Source of the DNA: SHVO01 sp041906145
Lineage (GTDB): Bacteria > Pseudomonadota > Alphaproteobacteria > Rhodospirillales > Rhodospirillaceae
Length of the DNA: 64,000 nt
Reading direction: 5' to 3'
NCBI GenBank assembly: GCA_041906145.1
Contig: JAYRJU010000007.1
Location: forward strand, 62,001 to 126,000
Part shown: piece after piece, positions 24,854 through 34,639 of the stretch
Layout: the number at the start of each line of letters is the position of its first letter
How positions within the stretch are numbered: position 1 is the stretch's first letter
Made by a program: the position numbers and the translations under genes
Notes under the pieces: model-generated
Databases searched by the model: none
What the model was told of the DNA's origin: nothing
The model's input: only the letters and a program-made list of their open reading frames with translations

Positions 24854-26359
24854 ATGAATAAGCTCGTTTTACGCGGCGCATTGCTTGCCGCAGCTTTCGC
24901 CCTTTCTTCGTGCGAAGAAGAAAGCGCCATCGACGTCGCGGCAAAGAATCTGAACGTTGCGACCACCAATTCCATCCTGTTCACGGGCAACGGGATGTAC
25001 GGAAGAATTGGCCAGCAGTTCAGCAATGCCAGCTCATGGGCTCAGATCCCGGTGAGCAACTACACGGCGACCATCGATTACGCCAACCACGCCAGTCACG
25101 TGCAGATGACCCGCACGGAACCGAGCGACGCCGACAAGCTGCCGAACACCGCGTTCCGCAAGGAATACTTCAACATGCTCGGCACGACGGGCGAGGAATT
25201 CGTGGCCGGCGATAAGGCGTGGAACGTGACGCCGACCAACCCGGCACAGCCGGCGATGGCGGATGTAGAATCGCGTCAGGCCGCGATCACCGCGACGCCC
25301 GTCGGCTTCATCAAGTTCGCGCAGGAAAACAAGGCTCCGGTGCGCAAGACGCGGCGCGGCGCGGATACCACCTTCACGGTCGGCAAGCACAAGTATTACG
25401 GCCGCTTCAACGCCGCGAACGACCTGGAACTGGTGCAGGAGTGGGTCGATAACCCGGTGCTGGGCGACATGCTCATCCAGACGCAGTACTCCGACTACAA
25501 GAACTACGGCGGCGTGCACTTCCCTTCGAAGATCACGCGTATCGTCGGTGAGCATCCGGCGCTGCGCCTGACCGTCACAGGCGTGAAAGCCAACCCGCAG
25601 ATGAACGTCGTCGTTCCGGATGAAATCAAGAACTACCAGGAACCGCCGGTCGTCGTGGCGGAAGAGCTGCTGGCGCCGGGTGTGTGGCACCTGCGCGGCG
25701 GCAGCCATCACAGCCTGCTGATCGATCAGGCCGATCATCTGATCGTCGTCGAAGCGCCCCAAAACGAAGCGCGTTCGATGGCCGTGATCGCGAAAGCCAA
25801 GGAACTCGTTCCGGGCAAGCCGATCAAATACATCGTGAACACGCACACGCACTTCGACCACTCGGGCGGTCTGCGCGCCTACGTGGCGGAAGGCGCGACC
25901 GTGGTCACGCACGCCGTGAACGAAGAGTACTACAAGAAGGCCTGGGCGGCGCCGCGTACGCTGAACCCGGACGCCATGGCGCAGAAGAAGGTCGCGCCGA
26001 CCTTCCAACCGGTGGCCGATAAGTACACCCTCTCGGATGGCAAGCGCTCGGTCGACATCTATGCGATGAAGGGCCTGAACCACACGGACGCCATGCTGAT
26101 GGTGTACCTGCCGACGGAAAAGGTGATCAGCGTTGCCGACGTGTATGCGCCGGCTCCGGCTGATGCCGCTCCGCCTGAGGCTCCGATCCCGGGCGCGGTT
26201 GCCCTGATCGAGAACATGGAGCGCGTCGGCGCGACGGAAGTGACCAAGGTCGCTGCGTTGCACGGCTCGCGCGTCGGTTCGGTCGAGGATCTCCTCATCG
26301 ACGCCGGCCGCATGCAGCCGAAAGGCGCGAAGGCCAAAGCGAAAGCCAAGGCGAAGTAA
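24854..26359 (+). CDS. Metallo-beta-lactamase-fold hydrolase, lipoprotein
   Basis: 501 residues from the ATG at 24854 (AGGGGAGG upstream). The N-terminus is a lipoprotein signal (ALSSC). Residues about 20-260 form a beta-rich extension resembling an outer-membrane-lipoprotein sorting-type domain. The MBL domain follows, with NTHTHFDHSGG (HxHxDH), His in THAV, HTDAML and Asp in SVADVY. The C-terminus is an unusual Lys/Ala tail (KGAKAKAKAKAK). The substrate is unknown; the fold includes lactonases, sulfatases and beta-lactamases. It diverges from the amidohydrolase gene, and a strong terminator follows. Confidence 0.85.
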   Translation: MNKLVLRGALLAAAFALSSCEEESAIDVAAKNLNVATTNSILFTGNGMYGRIGQQFSNASSWAQIPVSNYTATIDYANHASHVQMTRTEPSDADKLPNTAFRKEYFNMLGTTGEEFVAGDKAWNVTPTNPAQPAMADVESRQAAITATPVGFIKFAQENKAPVRKTRRGADTTFTVGKHKYYGRFNAANDLELVQEWVDNPVLGDMLIQTQYSDYKNYGGVHFPSKITRIVGEHPALRLTVTGVKANPQMNVVVPDEIKNYQEPPVVVAEELLAPGVWHLRGGSHHSLLIDQADHLIVVEAPQNEARSMAVIAKAKELVPGKPIKYIVNTHTHFDHSGGLRAYVAEGATVVTHAVNEEYYKKAWAAPRTLNPDAMAQKKVAPTFQPVADKYTLSDGKRSVDIYAMKGLNHTDAMLMVYLPTEKVISVADVYAPAPADAAPPEAPIPGAVALIENMERVGATEVTKVAALHGSRVGSVEDLLIDAGRMQPKGAKAKAKAKAK

Positions 26360-26383
26360 TTCGCTTTAGCTGCTGAGAAAAGG

Positions 26384-26415
26384 AAACGGGGGCGCTGGTC
26401 GCCCCCGTTTTTTTT
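26384..26415 (+). terminator. Rho-independent terminator
   Basis: Stem AACGGGGGCG / CGCCCCCGTT with a CTGGT loop followed by eight or more T. It ends the MBL-fold gene; the convergent acvB gene stops 9 bp further on. Confidence 0.85.
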
Positions 26416-26423
26416 AGCCCGTT

Positions 26424-27737
26424 TTATTTCGCGATGCGCTTGAGGATGAGGTCGGCCACCTTTTCATAGGCGCCGTCGAAGTGGTGCCCGCCAGGCATCG
26501 CGAATACTTCAGCGCCGTAGGTTGCGAGGGCGGGGCAGGCACTCGAGCCTTCGTCCACGCCATAGAAACACATCATGTGTGCACCCGAGATGCTGCGCGC
26601 GGCCGGAACCGTGGGCAGCGCCTGCGCCGGCGTGACGCCGACCCAACCGCCGACGGTGATCTCCATCGAAGCCGCGTCGCCGAGACCGAGGAAAATCACG
26701 TTGGAGACCTTGGCGCGGCTGGCGGGATCGAGGTTCTGCCACAGAAAGGGCAGGACGTCGGCGCCGAAGGAATAGCCGATGAGCACGATGTCGTCGCGTT
26801 TCCAGGCCGCAGAATATTGAGCGATGACGCGCGCAAGATCGGCCGCGGCCGCGGCGGGGTCCTGCTTGCGCCAAAAGTATTTCAGGGTATCGAAGCCGAC
26901 GACCGCGACGCCGCGCCGCGCGAGTTCTTCGCCGATATCGCTGTCGATGTCCGTCCAGCCGCCGTCGCCACTGAAAAAGATCGCAAGCTGCTTGCCATTG
27001 CCGGCGGCGGGCAAAGGCACCACCGGAAGGCCGGTGTCGGTGGTTGGACTTGGACCGCCCACATGGCCAAGGACCTGATCGACGGTGGTCGACAGGAGAT
27101 CGATGCGGTTGCCGCCGTCGGCGGCGATGACGCGGGCGTCGGCGAAGTGCCGGACGGCGGGCAGGACGTCGGCTTCGGCACAGCGGGACTTGTCGGTGAT
27201 CACCACGACGGGCAGGGAGGAAGGTTCCGCAGGCAGGTCGACATCGGCGGTGCAGAAGGGCGTGGCGGGCGGCGGATCGCCGGGACAATGTTCATAAACA
27301 ACGGCGGCGCTGAGGCCCGTTGTTTGAGGCGTACCGGCAAGCGCGAGGCCCGACGTGCCGGCTTCGTTCATGGCGACGACGATCGGAGCTTCAGGCTCGG
27401 GATGACCTTTTTTGCGGCGCAGGTCCGCAAGGCGGCGCGCGGCGGCATTCACGAGTTCGGTGCAGCGCGGCGGTGTCGCGCCTGGTTGAGGAGGGCTGAG
27501 CGTCAGGACGGCGCGATCCGGCCAGGCAAGGGTTCTGGCCACCGCGCGCGTATTAGCGGGCTGCGAGGAGCCAAACAGGATCACCAGACGCTCCGCGCCC
27601 GGCTGGACCCAGGTAAGGCGGGCGGCGACCTCGTCGCTGATCTGGAGACGCGCTTCGTGGAGGCGCGAATCGTCACATCCCGCGAGCAAGGCGGCGGTCG
27701 AAATCGCGGCGTATAAAAAGGAGCGGGACGAAGGCAT
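26424..27737 (-). CDS. acvB: AcvB/VirJ-family lipoprotein, probable aminoacyl-phosphatidylglycerol hydrolase
   Basis: About 437 residues from the ATG at 27737 (in-frame starts also at 27755 and TTG 27773); a lipoprotein signal ends in LLAGC. The C-terminal half is an alpha/beta-hydrolase of the VirJ type: FFSGDGGWTDID, LIGYSFGADVLPF (nucleophile Ser in GYSFG) and the final His in PGGHHFDG. Agrobacterium AcvB is a periplasmic lipase that removes lysyl-phosphatidylglycerol. The gene lies head to head with mprF, only 77 bp apart, which supports the same role here: one enzyme makes the cationic lipid and the other hydrolyses it. Confidence 0.85.
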   Translation of the reverse strand: MPSSRSFLYAAISTAALLAGCDDSRLHEARLQISDEVAARLTWVQPGAERLVILFGSSQPANTRAVARTLAWPDRAVLTLSPPQPGATPPRCTELVNAAARRLADLRRKKGHPEPEAPIVVAMNEAGTSGLALAGTPQTTGLSAAVVYEHCPGDPPPATPFCTADVDLPAEPSSLPVVVITDKSRCAEADVLPAVRHFADARVIAADGGNRIDLLSTTVDQVLGHVGGPSPTTDTGLPVVPLPAAGNGKQLAIFFSGDGGWTDIDSDIGEELARRGVAVVGFDTLKYFWRKQDPAAAAADLARVIAQYSAAWKRDDIVLIGYSFGADVLPFLWQNLDPASRAKVSNVIFLGLGDAASMEITVGGWVGVTPAQALPTVPAARSISGAHMMCFYGVDEGSSACPALATYGAEVFAMPGGHHFDGAYEKVADLILKRIAK

Positions 27738-27814
27738 GGCTTTCGCGCTCAACATAAAGGTCCAGCGTGCCAAGGTGAAGCCCTGCGGCTAGACTGCGCA
27801 GCGAGGGAGTTTTC

Positions 27815-30370
27815 ATGTCTCGCCTACTTTCGAATTTGCGCCGTCTTCTGCCGCTGGGCGCTATCGCTATTTTCGCGGCCGCGATCTGGCTGCTGGAACG
27901 CGAACTCGCCGACCACCATCTGGGTGAAGCCGTCGATTATCTGGAGGCGCTGCCGGGCCGGGCCATGCTCGCCGCGGCGGGGGCAGCCGTGGTGAGTTAT
28001 CTCGCGTTGATTGGTTATGATTTCTTTGCCCTACGTTACGCGGGTGGCAAGGTGACCGCGCCCGTGATGGCGAAGACCTCCTTCATCGCTAATGCCCTTG
28101 CGCACAATCTCGGATTTTCGGCTTTGACGGGTGGATCGGTCCGCTACCGCGCCTACGCGGCGGCTGGGCTCAGCGGCTTCCAGATCACCACGGCGATCGC
28201 CTTCCACACCGCGATGTTCCCGTTGGGGGCGTCGCTCTTGGGCGGCATCGCCTTCCTGTTCCAGCCGACCAGCCTGTCGCAGGTCACTGGGGTGCCGCAA
28301 ATCGCGGTCCGCGTGCTTGGGATAGCGCTGATGGCGCCCAGCCTCGCGCTGTTCATCCTAAGCCTCGCGCGCGTGCCGCATGTGAGCTTGCTGCGCTGGC
28401 GCGTGCAAATCCCGGATTTCGGGACGGCGATCGGCCAATCGGTAGCGGCGGGCTTCGATCTCGTGTTCGCCGCGGCGACGCTCTATCTACTGTTGCCCAA
28501 TGATAGCATCATCGGCTTCCTGCCGTTCGTAGCCGTCTATGTGACCGCTCTTTTGGCCGCCGTCATCAGCGCCGTGCCCGGCGGGATCGGCGTGTTCGAG
28601 GGGCTCATCGTCTCGCTGACGTCGGGACAGATCGATGCGCACGAGACCCTCGGTGCGCTGCTGGCCTACCGCGCGATCTACTACGTTGCGCCCCTCGTGA
28701 TCGCGATCGCATGGTTTGGCTTTTCGGAACTTTCCGCGCGGCGTCACCATCTGTCGGCGGCGGCGCAGTTGGCCGCACGGCAATGGTCATCGATCGCCCC
28801 CACCCTATTGGCGGCGGCGGTGTTCACGGCGGGGGCGATGCTCTTGATCTCGGGCGCTGCGCCTGAAGAGCCCGACGTGCTGCAAGCCATCAATGACTGG
28901 CTTCCGCTGGCCTTCATTGAAGGCTCCCACCTGGTCGCTTCGCTGGTAGGAGTGGGGCTCCTCGTGTTGTCAGGATCGGTACTGCAGCGGGTGGATTCAG
29001 CTTACTACGCGACCATGACGTTGCTCACCGTTGGCGCGGCGGCGGCTTTGGGCCGCGGCACCGATTATCACGAGGCCGTGGGCCTCGTTGGCATCGCGCT
29101 CGTGCTGTTGCCGGCGCGCGGCGCGTTCTACCGCCATGGGCGTCTGACCCAGCTGCAATTGTCGCCGCAATGGTTGCTCGCGGTCGGTGCGATCCTCGCC
29201 GGGAGCATCTGGCTCGGGTTCTTCGCGCATCGTTACGTCGAATATGACGCCGAGATGTGGTGGCAGTTCGCGCTGGACGGCAATGCGCCGCGATTCCTGC
29301 GTGCCTCCTTGTTCGCGATGCTGGCCTTCGTTCTGCTCGGTGCGCGGCAATTGCTTCAACCGCACAACCGCGTGCAGACGCTGCCGACGGAGGCGGACAT
29401 CATGCGCGCCGCGCCCATCGTCGCAGCGTCGCCGGACTCCACGGCCAATCTCGCGTTGCTGGGCGACAAATCGCTGTTGTTCAACGACACCGGCGACGGC
29501 TTCCTCATGTACCGCGTGCAGGGCGGTTCCTGGATCGCGCTCGGCGATCCCATAGCGCCGGCGGTGCGGCAAACCGACCTGCTCTGGCGGTTCCGCGAGC
29601 TGAGCGACCAATACGGCGGGCGCTGCGTGTTCTATCAAGTGAAGCCGGAGAATCTTGGGCTCTACGCCGATCTTGGTCTTGCACTCTACAAGATGGGCGA
29701 CGAAGCGCGGGTGGATTTGCGAAGCTTTACCCTCGACGCGCCGGCGCGGCGGGACATCCGCCAGGCGCATCGGCGCGCGGCGCGTGAAGGCGCGTCTTTC
29801 AAGATGCTCTCACCGGCCGAGGTGCGCGCCGCGATGCCACGCCTTCGCAAGGTCTCGGATGCCTGGCTGAGCGCAAAGTCAGGCAAGGAGAAAGGTTTCT
29901 CGCTCGGTTTCTTCGATGAAAATTACCTCGCGCATTTTTCGTGCGGCGTCGTGATGGCGGGGGAGGAGATTGTCGCCTTCGCCAACATTTGGGAGAGCGC
30001 GGGCAAGGCCGAGTTGTCGATCGACCTCATGCGTTACGACCGCACGAATATCCACAGCGTCATGGAATTCCTGTTCGTCGAAATCATGCTCTGGGGCAAG
30101 GCGCAAGGATATCAGTGGTTCAACCTGGGCATGGCGCCGCTTTCGGGCCTGGAGGGGCGGCGCCTGGGGCCGCTGTGGCACAAACTCGGCGGGATGATTT
30201 ACCGCGCGGGTGAGCATTTCTACAGTTTCCGCGGGCTACGCCGTTACAAGGATAAGTTTGCTCCCGAATGGCGGCCCAAGTATCTCGCGTGTCCGGGCGG
30301 CCTCGCCGTAGGCCGGGTCCTGATTGATTTGACGACGCTTATTTCGGCCCGCGGAGCCTCCAAGTCCTAG
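27815..30370 (+). CDS. mprF: Bifunctional lysylphosphatidylglycerol synthetase/flippase MprF (LpiA)
   Basis: 851 residues, the full length of MprF. Residues about 1-510 form a multi-helix membrane flippase domain (start LLPLGAIAIFAAAIWLLERELA; AVISAVPGGIGVFEGLIVSL is the conserved LPG-synthase TM motif). Residues about 535-851 are the cytosolic GNAT-like synthase (DTGDGFLMYRVQG, IALGDPI, SVMEFLFVEIMLWGKAQGYQWFNLGMAPLSG, then FYSFRGLRRYKDKFAPEW). It transfers Lys from tRNA to phosphatidylglycerol and flips the product, lowering membrane negative charge. A GAGGGAG site precedes the ATG at 27815. Confidence 0.95.
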   Translation: MSRLLSNLRRLLPLGAIAIFAAAIWLLERELADHHLGEAVDYLEALPGRAMLAAAGAAVVSYLALIGYDFFALRYAGGKVTAPVMAKTSFIANALAHNLGFSALTGGSVRYRAYAAAGLSGFQITTAIAFHTAMFPLGASLLGGIAFLFQPTSLSQVTGVPQIAVRVLGIALMAPSLALFILSLARVPHVSLLRWRVQIPDFGTAIGQSVAAGFDLVFAAATLYLLLPNDSIIGFLPFVAVYVTALLAAVISAVPGGIGVFEGLIVSLTSGQIDAHETLGALLAYRAIYYVAPLVIAIAWFGFSELSARRHHLSAAAQLAARQWSSIAPTLLAAAVFTAGAMLLISGAAPEEPDVLQAINDWLPLAFIEGSHLVASLVGVGLLVLSGSVLQRVDSAYYATMTLLTVGAAAALGRGTDYHEAVGLVGIALVLLPARGAFYRHGRLTQLQLSPQWLLAVGAILAGSIWLGFFAHRYVEYDAEMWWQFALDGNAPRFLRASLFAMLAFVLLGARQLLQPHNRVQTLPTEADIMRAAPIVAASPDSTANLALLGDKSLLFNDTGDGFLMYRVQGGSWIALGDPIAPAVRQTDLLWRFRELSDQYGGRCVFYQVKPENLGLYADLGLALYKMGDEARVDLRSFTLDAPARRDIRQAHRRAAREGASFKMLSPAEVRAAMPRLRKVSDAWLSAKSGKEKGFSLGFFDENYLAHFSCGVVMAGEEIVAFANIWESAGKAELSIDLMRYDRTNIHSVMEFLFVEIMLWGKAQGYQWFNLGMAPLSGLEGRRLGPLWHKLGGMIYRAGEHFYSFRGLRRYKDKFAPEWRPKYLACPGGLAVGRVLIDLTTLISARGASKS

Positions 30371-30531
30371 CTTTGTCCCTGGACTTCGGCTCGGGCGAGG
30401 CAGAAGATTGACCGGACGGTCATTGCCGTTACTTGGTTACTTGATTGCCCCTGAAGGGAGAACGCAACCCCGTACCGCGCATCACATTGGTGCATCGCTC
30501 GTTACCTGAATTTCAACGATGGGAGTACGAC

Positions 30532-30759
30532 ATGACACCGGCACGAAAGCGGGCTGAAAAAGCGTTCGACAAAGCCGACACCGCCAGGACTGCGACGGCG
30601 AAGCGTGATGAAGCTTTCCTTACCGAGCGCCGCCAGAAAGAGGCCGCCAACCTGAAGCGTACTCTAGAATTGCGGGCCCTGCGGCTCGCACATGAAGCCG
30701 CCAATCCGAAGCCGAAACCCGCGCCACGTAAACGCGCGAAAGCCGAAGAGAAGGTTTAG
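30532..30759 (+). CDS. Small highly charged protein of unknown function
   Basis: 75 residues from the ATG at 30532, with GGGAG 6 bases upstream. Almost wholly helical and rich in Lys, Arg, Ala and Glu (MTPARKRAEKAFDKADTAR...), with a Pro/Lys-rich tail. It might bind nucleic acid, but no domain is recognised. It stands alone, 160 bp after mprF and 8 bp from the convergent end of the formate dehydrogenase operon. Confidence 0.6.
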   Translation: MTPARKRAEKAFDKADTARTATAKRDEAFLTERRQKEAANLKRTLELRALRLAHEAANPKPKPAPRKRAKAEEKV

Positions 30760-30767
30760 CGCAAGCG

Positions 30768-30977
30768 TTAGGGCTTAAGCGTCCGGATGGCTTCGAGCAC
30801 ACGCGGCGAGAGGCCTTCGCCACCCATCTTTTCGTGCTCAAAGATCTTCGCGCGCATGCGCGGATCCCAGAAGGCTTTGATGTGACCGGCGATGGAGGCA
30901 ATAGCCTCCGCGTCGCTTTGGTGGTTGAAGGCCGTCCCGATTTGGTTGGCCATATAAACAAGCTTATCGGATGACAT
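30768..30977 (-). CDS. fdsD: NAD-dependent formate dehydrogenase delta subunit FdsD
   Basis: 69 residues from the ATG at 30977, overlapping the end of fdhD by 14 bp. The family signature is MSSDKLVYMANQIGTAF with a downstream HIKAFWDPRMRAKI and the C-terminal LSPRVLEAIRTL. FdsD is needed for activity or assembly of the FdsABG complex. Last gene of the operon. Confidence 0.9.
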   Translation of the reverse strand: MSSDKLVYMANQIGTAFNHQSDAEAIASIAGHIKAFWDPRMRAKIFEHEKMGGEGLSPRVLEAIRTLKP

Positions 30978-31794
30978 GCTGCAGCGTGACCAGGCTGACC
31001 CGGTCTCCATGAGTAAAGACTTCGAAGCCGTCGTCGCGGGCAACCGCAATCAGCGTGATGCCCGCTTTCTCGGCCGTCCGGATGGCCAATGCGGTGGGCG
31101 CCGACACGGCGACGAGGAACGGCGCGCCCATCATCGCGGCCTTCTGCACCATTTCGACCGACACGCGGCTTGAAATAACAACGATACCGCCCGAGGCGAC
31201 GTGATCGAGGCGCGCGAGCGCGCCGGCAAGTTTGTCGAGTGCGTTGTGACGGCCGACGTCCTCGCGCAAAGCCACGAGGCCCTTGGCCGGTGTCCAGAAA
31301 GCGGCGCCGTGGACGGCCCGAGTCAGCTGGCTCATATCCTGCTTGCGGCGCATGTCGGTGAGCGCCTGGTGGATAAGACCGGCGTCGATGCGCATACCGC
31401 TCTTGAGCACGGGAAGCGGACGCATCGCCTCGTTAAGGCTTTCGATACCGCAGAGGCCGCATCCGACGGGTCCCGCCATAAGGCGGCGGCGTTCTGCGAA
31501 TTTGTCCGCGATCGCGCCCGCCAACTCCATCCGCAGTTCGACGCCGAGGCTGCTCGGAACGATCTCGAGCGAGGAGATTTCGGAAGGATTAGAGACGATG
31601 CCTTCGGCGAGGCTGAACCCGACGGCGAAATCCTCGAGGTCGGCAGGGGTTGCCATCATCACCGCGTAGGAGGCGCGGTTGTAGGTAAAGGCAATCGCTG
31701 TCTCCTCCGGCACCGCGCGCGTGCCCAGATGTTCGGCGCCACCACGCAGGCTACGCAGCGGAGTGTCGACGATGGGATTTGGTACGACCGTCAT
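30964..31794 (-). CDS. fdhD: FdhD, formate dehydrogenase accessory sulfurtransferase
   Basis: 276 residues from the ATG at 31794, which is 4 bp after the fdsA stop; an upstream frame to 31881 would overlap fdsA. FdhD moves sulfur from IscS to the molybdenum cofactor of formate dehydrogenase. Its essential motif, GCGLCGIESL, with two Cys, is present near residue 120. DLEDFAVGFSLAEGI is also typical. Cytoplasmic. Confidence 0.93.
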   Translation of the reverse strand: MTVVPNPIVDTPLRSLRGGAEHLGTRAVPEETAIAFTYNRASYAVMMATPADLEDFAVGFSLAEGIVSNPSEISSLEIVPSSLGVELRMELAGAIADKFAERRRLMAGPVGCGLCGIESLNEAMRPLPVLKSGMRIDAGLIHQALTDMRRKQDMSQLTRAVHGAAFWTPAKGLVALREDVGRHNALDKLAGALARLDHVASGGIVVISSRVSVEMVQKAAMMGAPFLVAVSAPTALAIRTAEKAGITLIAVARDDGFEVFTHGDRVSLVTLQHVIR

Positions 31795-31798
31795 CAGG

Positions 31799-34639
31799 TC
31801 ATTCGGCCGCGCTCGGCGCGGCGATCCGCGTATTCGTCTTGCTGAGGTCGTTATAGCGTTCCTGCCACTCCGACGGCCCATTGGACGGGGCGACCTGCAC
31901 AGCCGTCACCTTGTATTCAGGACAGTTCGTGGCCCAATCCGAAAATTCCGTCGTCACAACGTTGATCTGGGTCGAGGGGTGATGGAACGTGGTGTAGACG
32001 ACCCCCGGCGCGACGCGGTCGGTTATAAGCGCGCGCAATGAGGTGGCGCCGGCGCGGCTTTGGACCTTCACAAGGTCGCCGTCGCGGATGCCGCGATTTT
32101 CGGCGTCGAAGGGATTGATCTCCAGCCGGTCCTCGTCATGCCAGGTGACGTTCTCGGTGCGGCGGGTTTGGGCGCCGACGTTGTATTGTGAAAGGATGCG
32201 CCCGGTGGTGAGCAGGAGCGGGAAGCGCGGCCCCGTGCGCTCATCTGTCGGCACATATTCGGTGATGATGAACTTTCCCTTGCCGCGCACGAAGCCGCTC
32301 ATATGCATGACCGGGGTGCCCTCGGGCGCCTTGTCGTTGCAAGGCCACTGGATGGAGCCGAGTTCCTCGATGCGCGCATAAGATACGCCGGTGAAAGTGG
32401 GCGTGGCGCGCGCGATTTCGTCCATGATCTCGGACGGATGGTGGTAGGTCATGGAATAGCCCATGGCCTTGGCGATCTCCAAGGTCGCTTCCCAGTCGGC
32501 TTTGCCCGACATCGGCGGCATCACCTTTCGCACGCGGCTGATGCGGCGTTCGGCGTTGGTGAAGGTGCCGTCCTTTTCCAGGAAGCTCGCGCCCGGCAGG
32601 AAAACGTGGGCGAACTTGGCGGTCTCGTTCAGGAACAGATCATGGACCACAACGCATTCCATGGCGCTGAAACCTGCAACGACATGTTCGGTATTTGGAT
32701 CGGACTGCACCATGTCCTCGCCCTGGACATAGATGCCCTTGAACGTGCCGTCGATGGCGGCGTCGAACATGTTGGGGATGCGCAAGCCTGGTTCCGATTC
32801 AAGCGCAACGCCCCAGAGGGCTTCGAACATAGAGCGCGTGGCGTCATCGCTGACGTGGCGATAGCCGGAGAACTCGTGCGGGAAGGAGCCCATGTCGCAG
32901 GAGCCTTGCACGTTGTTCTGACCACGAAGCGGGTTCACGCCCACGCCGCGGCGGCCGATGTTGCTGGTGGCCATGGCGAGGTTGGCCAAGCACATGACCA
33001 TGGTCGTGCCCTGGCTGTGTTCGGTGACGCCGAGACCGTAGTAGATGGCGGCGTTGCCGCCGGTTGCGTAAAGGCGCGCGGCGGCGCGGATATCTTCGGG
33101 GTTCACGCCGGCGATGGGGCCGACGGCTTCCGGGCTGTTATGGGGCTGCGAGACAAATTCCGCCCAACCTTCGAACTCGCTCCAGTCGCAACGTTCGCGC
33201 ACGAACTGTTCATTCGCGAGCCCCTCGGTGACGATGGTGTGGGCGAGGGCGTTGGCGATGGCGACGTTGGTGCCGGGCTTGAGCGGCAGGTGAACTTCCG
33301 CCTCCACGTGCGGTGAACGTACGAGGTCGATCCGGCGCGGATCGATGACGATCACGCGCGCGCCTTCACGGATGCGCTTCTTCATGCGCGAGGCGAAGAC
33401 CGGATGGGCGTCGGTCGGATTGGCGCCGATGACGACGATCACGTCGGCGTCGTCCACGGAATCGAAATCCTGCGTGCCGGCTGAGGTGCCGAAGGTCGTC
33501 TTTAAGCCATATCCCGTTGGCGAATGGCAGACGCGCGCACAGGTATCGACGTTGTTGTTGCCGAAGCCGGCGCGAATGAGCTTCTGGACGAGGTAGGTTT
33601 CCTCATTGGTGCAGCGGGACGATGTGATGCCGCCAATTGCGTTCTTGCCGTAGGTCTTTTGGATGCGTTTGAACTCGGAAGCGACGTGGTTGATCGCGGT
33701 CTCCCAAGATACTTCCTGCCACGGATCGGAGATCTTGGCGCGAATCATGGGCTTTGTGATGCGGTCGCGGTGGGTCGCGTAACCCCAGGCGAAGCGGCCC
33801 TTCACGCAGGAATGGCCGTGATTGGCCTTGCCGTCCTTATAGGGGACCATGCGCACCACTTCATTGCCGCGCATCTCGGCCTTAAACGCGCAGCCGACGC
33901 CGCAGTAGGCGCAGGTGGTGACAACGGAATGTTCCGGCTGGCCGATCTCGACCACGGACTTCTCGATGAGGGTCGCGGTCGGGCAGGCCTGCACACAGGC
34001 GCCGCACGATACGCATTCGGACTCGAGGAAGTTCGTGGGTCCGGCGGCGACGCGCGAATCAAACCCGCGGCCTTCGATGGTAAGGGCGTAGGTGCCTTGA
34101 ACCTCTTCGCAGGCGCGCACACAGCGCGAGCACACAATGCATTTCGCGGGATCGTAGTCGAAATAAGGGTTCGATGTGTCCTTGGCGTCGTGAATGTGGT
34201 TCTCGCCAGTGTAGCCGTATCGGACATCGCGTAGTCCCACGGCGCCGGCCATGTCTTGCAGTTCGCAGTCGCCATTCGCGGCGCAGGTAAGGCAGTCCAG
34301 CGGATGATCGGAGATATAAAGCTCCATCACGTTGCGGCGGAGCTTCTTGAGATTACCGGTTTGGGTGTGGACCACCATGCCTTCGGCGACCGGTGTCGTA
34401 CAGGAGGCCGGCGTCCCGTTACGGCCTTCGATTTCCACGAGGCACAGACGGCATGAACCAAAGGACTGCAAGCTGTCGGTGGCGCAAAGCTTCGGTACTG
34501 AAACGCCCATCTCGGCGGCAGCGCGCATGATCGAAGTGCCGGCGGGCACGCTAACGGCAACGCCGTCGATGATCAGGCGCACGGTCTGTGCGGATTCAGA
34601 GACGGGAGTGCCGAAATCCTGTTCTTTGATGAGCGTCAT
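31799..34639 (-). CDS. fdsA: NAD-dependent formate dehydrogenase, catalytic alpha subunit FdsA
   Basis: 946 residues from the ATG at 34639, overlapping the fdsB stop by 4 bp. Domains in order: a 2Fe-2S ferredoxin domain (CATDSLQSFGSCRLCLVEI), a His/Cys cluster (HPLDCLTCAANGDC), two 4Fe-4S ferredoxin motifs (CIVCSRCVRAC, CVSCGACVQACPT), then the molybdopterin oxidoreductase starting with CAYCGVGC. The catalytic residue is Cys, not selenocysteine (TCARVCHSPTGYG). Oxidises formate to CO2 and passes electrons through Fe-S clusters to the FMN of FdsB. Typical of oxygen-tolerant FdsABG enzymes. Confidence 0.96.
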   Translation of the reverse strand: MTLIKEQDFGTPVSESAQTVRLIIDGVAVSVPAGTSIMRAAAEMGVSVPKLCATDSLQSFGSCRLCLVEIEGRNGTPASCTTPVAEGMVVHTQTGNLKKLRRNVMELYISDHPLDCLTCAANGDCELQDMAGAVGLRDVRYGYTGENHIHDAKDTSNPYFDYDPAKCIVCSRCVRACEEVQGTYALTIEGRGFDSRVAAGPTNFLESECVSCGACVQACPTATLIEKSVVEIGQPEHSVVTTCAYCGVGCAFKAEMRGNEVVRMVPYKDGKANHGHSCVKGRFAWGYATHRDRITKPMIRAKISDPWQEVSWETAINHVASEFKRIQKTYGKNAIGGITSSRCTNEETYLVQKLIRAGFGNNNVDTCARVCHSPTGYGLKTTFGTSAGTQDFDSVDDADVIVVIGANPTDAHPVFASRMKKRIREGARVIVIDPRRIDLVRSPHVEAEVHLPLKPGTNVAIANALAHTIVTEGLANEQFVRERCDWSEFEGWAEFVSQPHNSPEAVGPIAGVNPEDIRAAARLYATGGNAAIYYGLGVTEHSQGTTMVMCLANLAMATSNIGRRGVGVNPLRGQNNVQGSCDMGSFPHEFSGYRHVSDDATRSMFEALWGVALESEPGLRIPNMFDAAIDGTFKGIYVQGEDMVQSDPNTEHVVAGFSAMECVVVHDLFLNETAKFAHVFLPGASFLEKDGTFTNAERRISRVRKVMPPMSGKADWEATLEIAKAMGYSMTYHHPSEIMDEIARATPTFTGVSYARIEELGSIQWPCNDKAPEGTPVMHMSGFVRGKGKFIITEYVPTDERTGPRFPLLLTTGRILSQYNVGAQTRRTENVTWHDEDRLEINPFDAENRGIRDGDLVKVQSRAGATSLRALITDRVAPGVVYTTFHHPSTQINVVTTEFSDWATNCPEYKVTAVQVAPSNGPSEWQERYNDLSKTNTRIAAPSAAE

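Noticed and set aside
25034..26263. 409-codon open frame antisense to the MBL-fold gene
   Set aside because: Arg/His/Val-rich translation with no motif; an artefact of third-position GC bias. Similar antisense frames over fdsA, fdsB, acvB and the receptors were dropped for the same reason.
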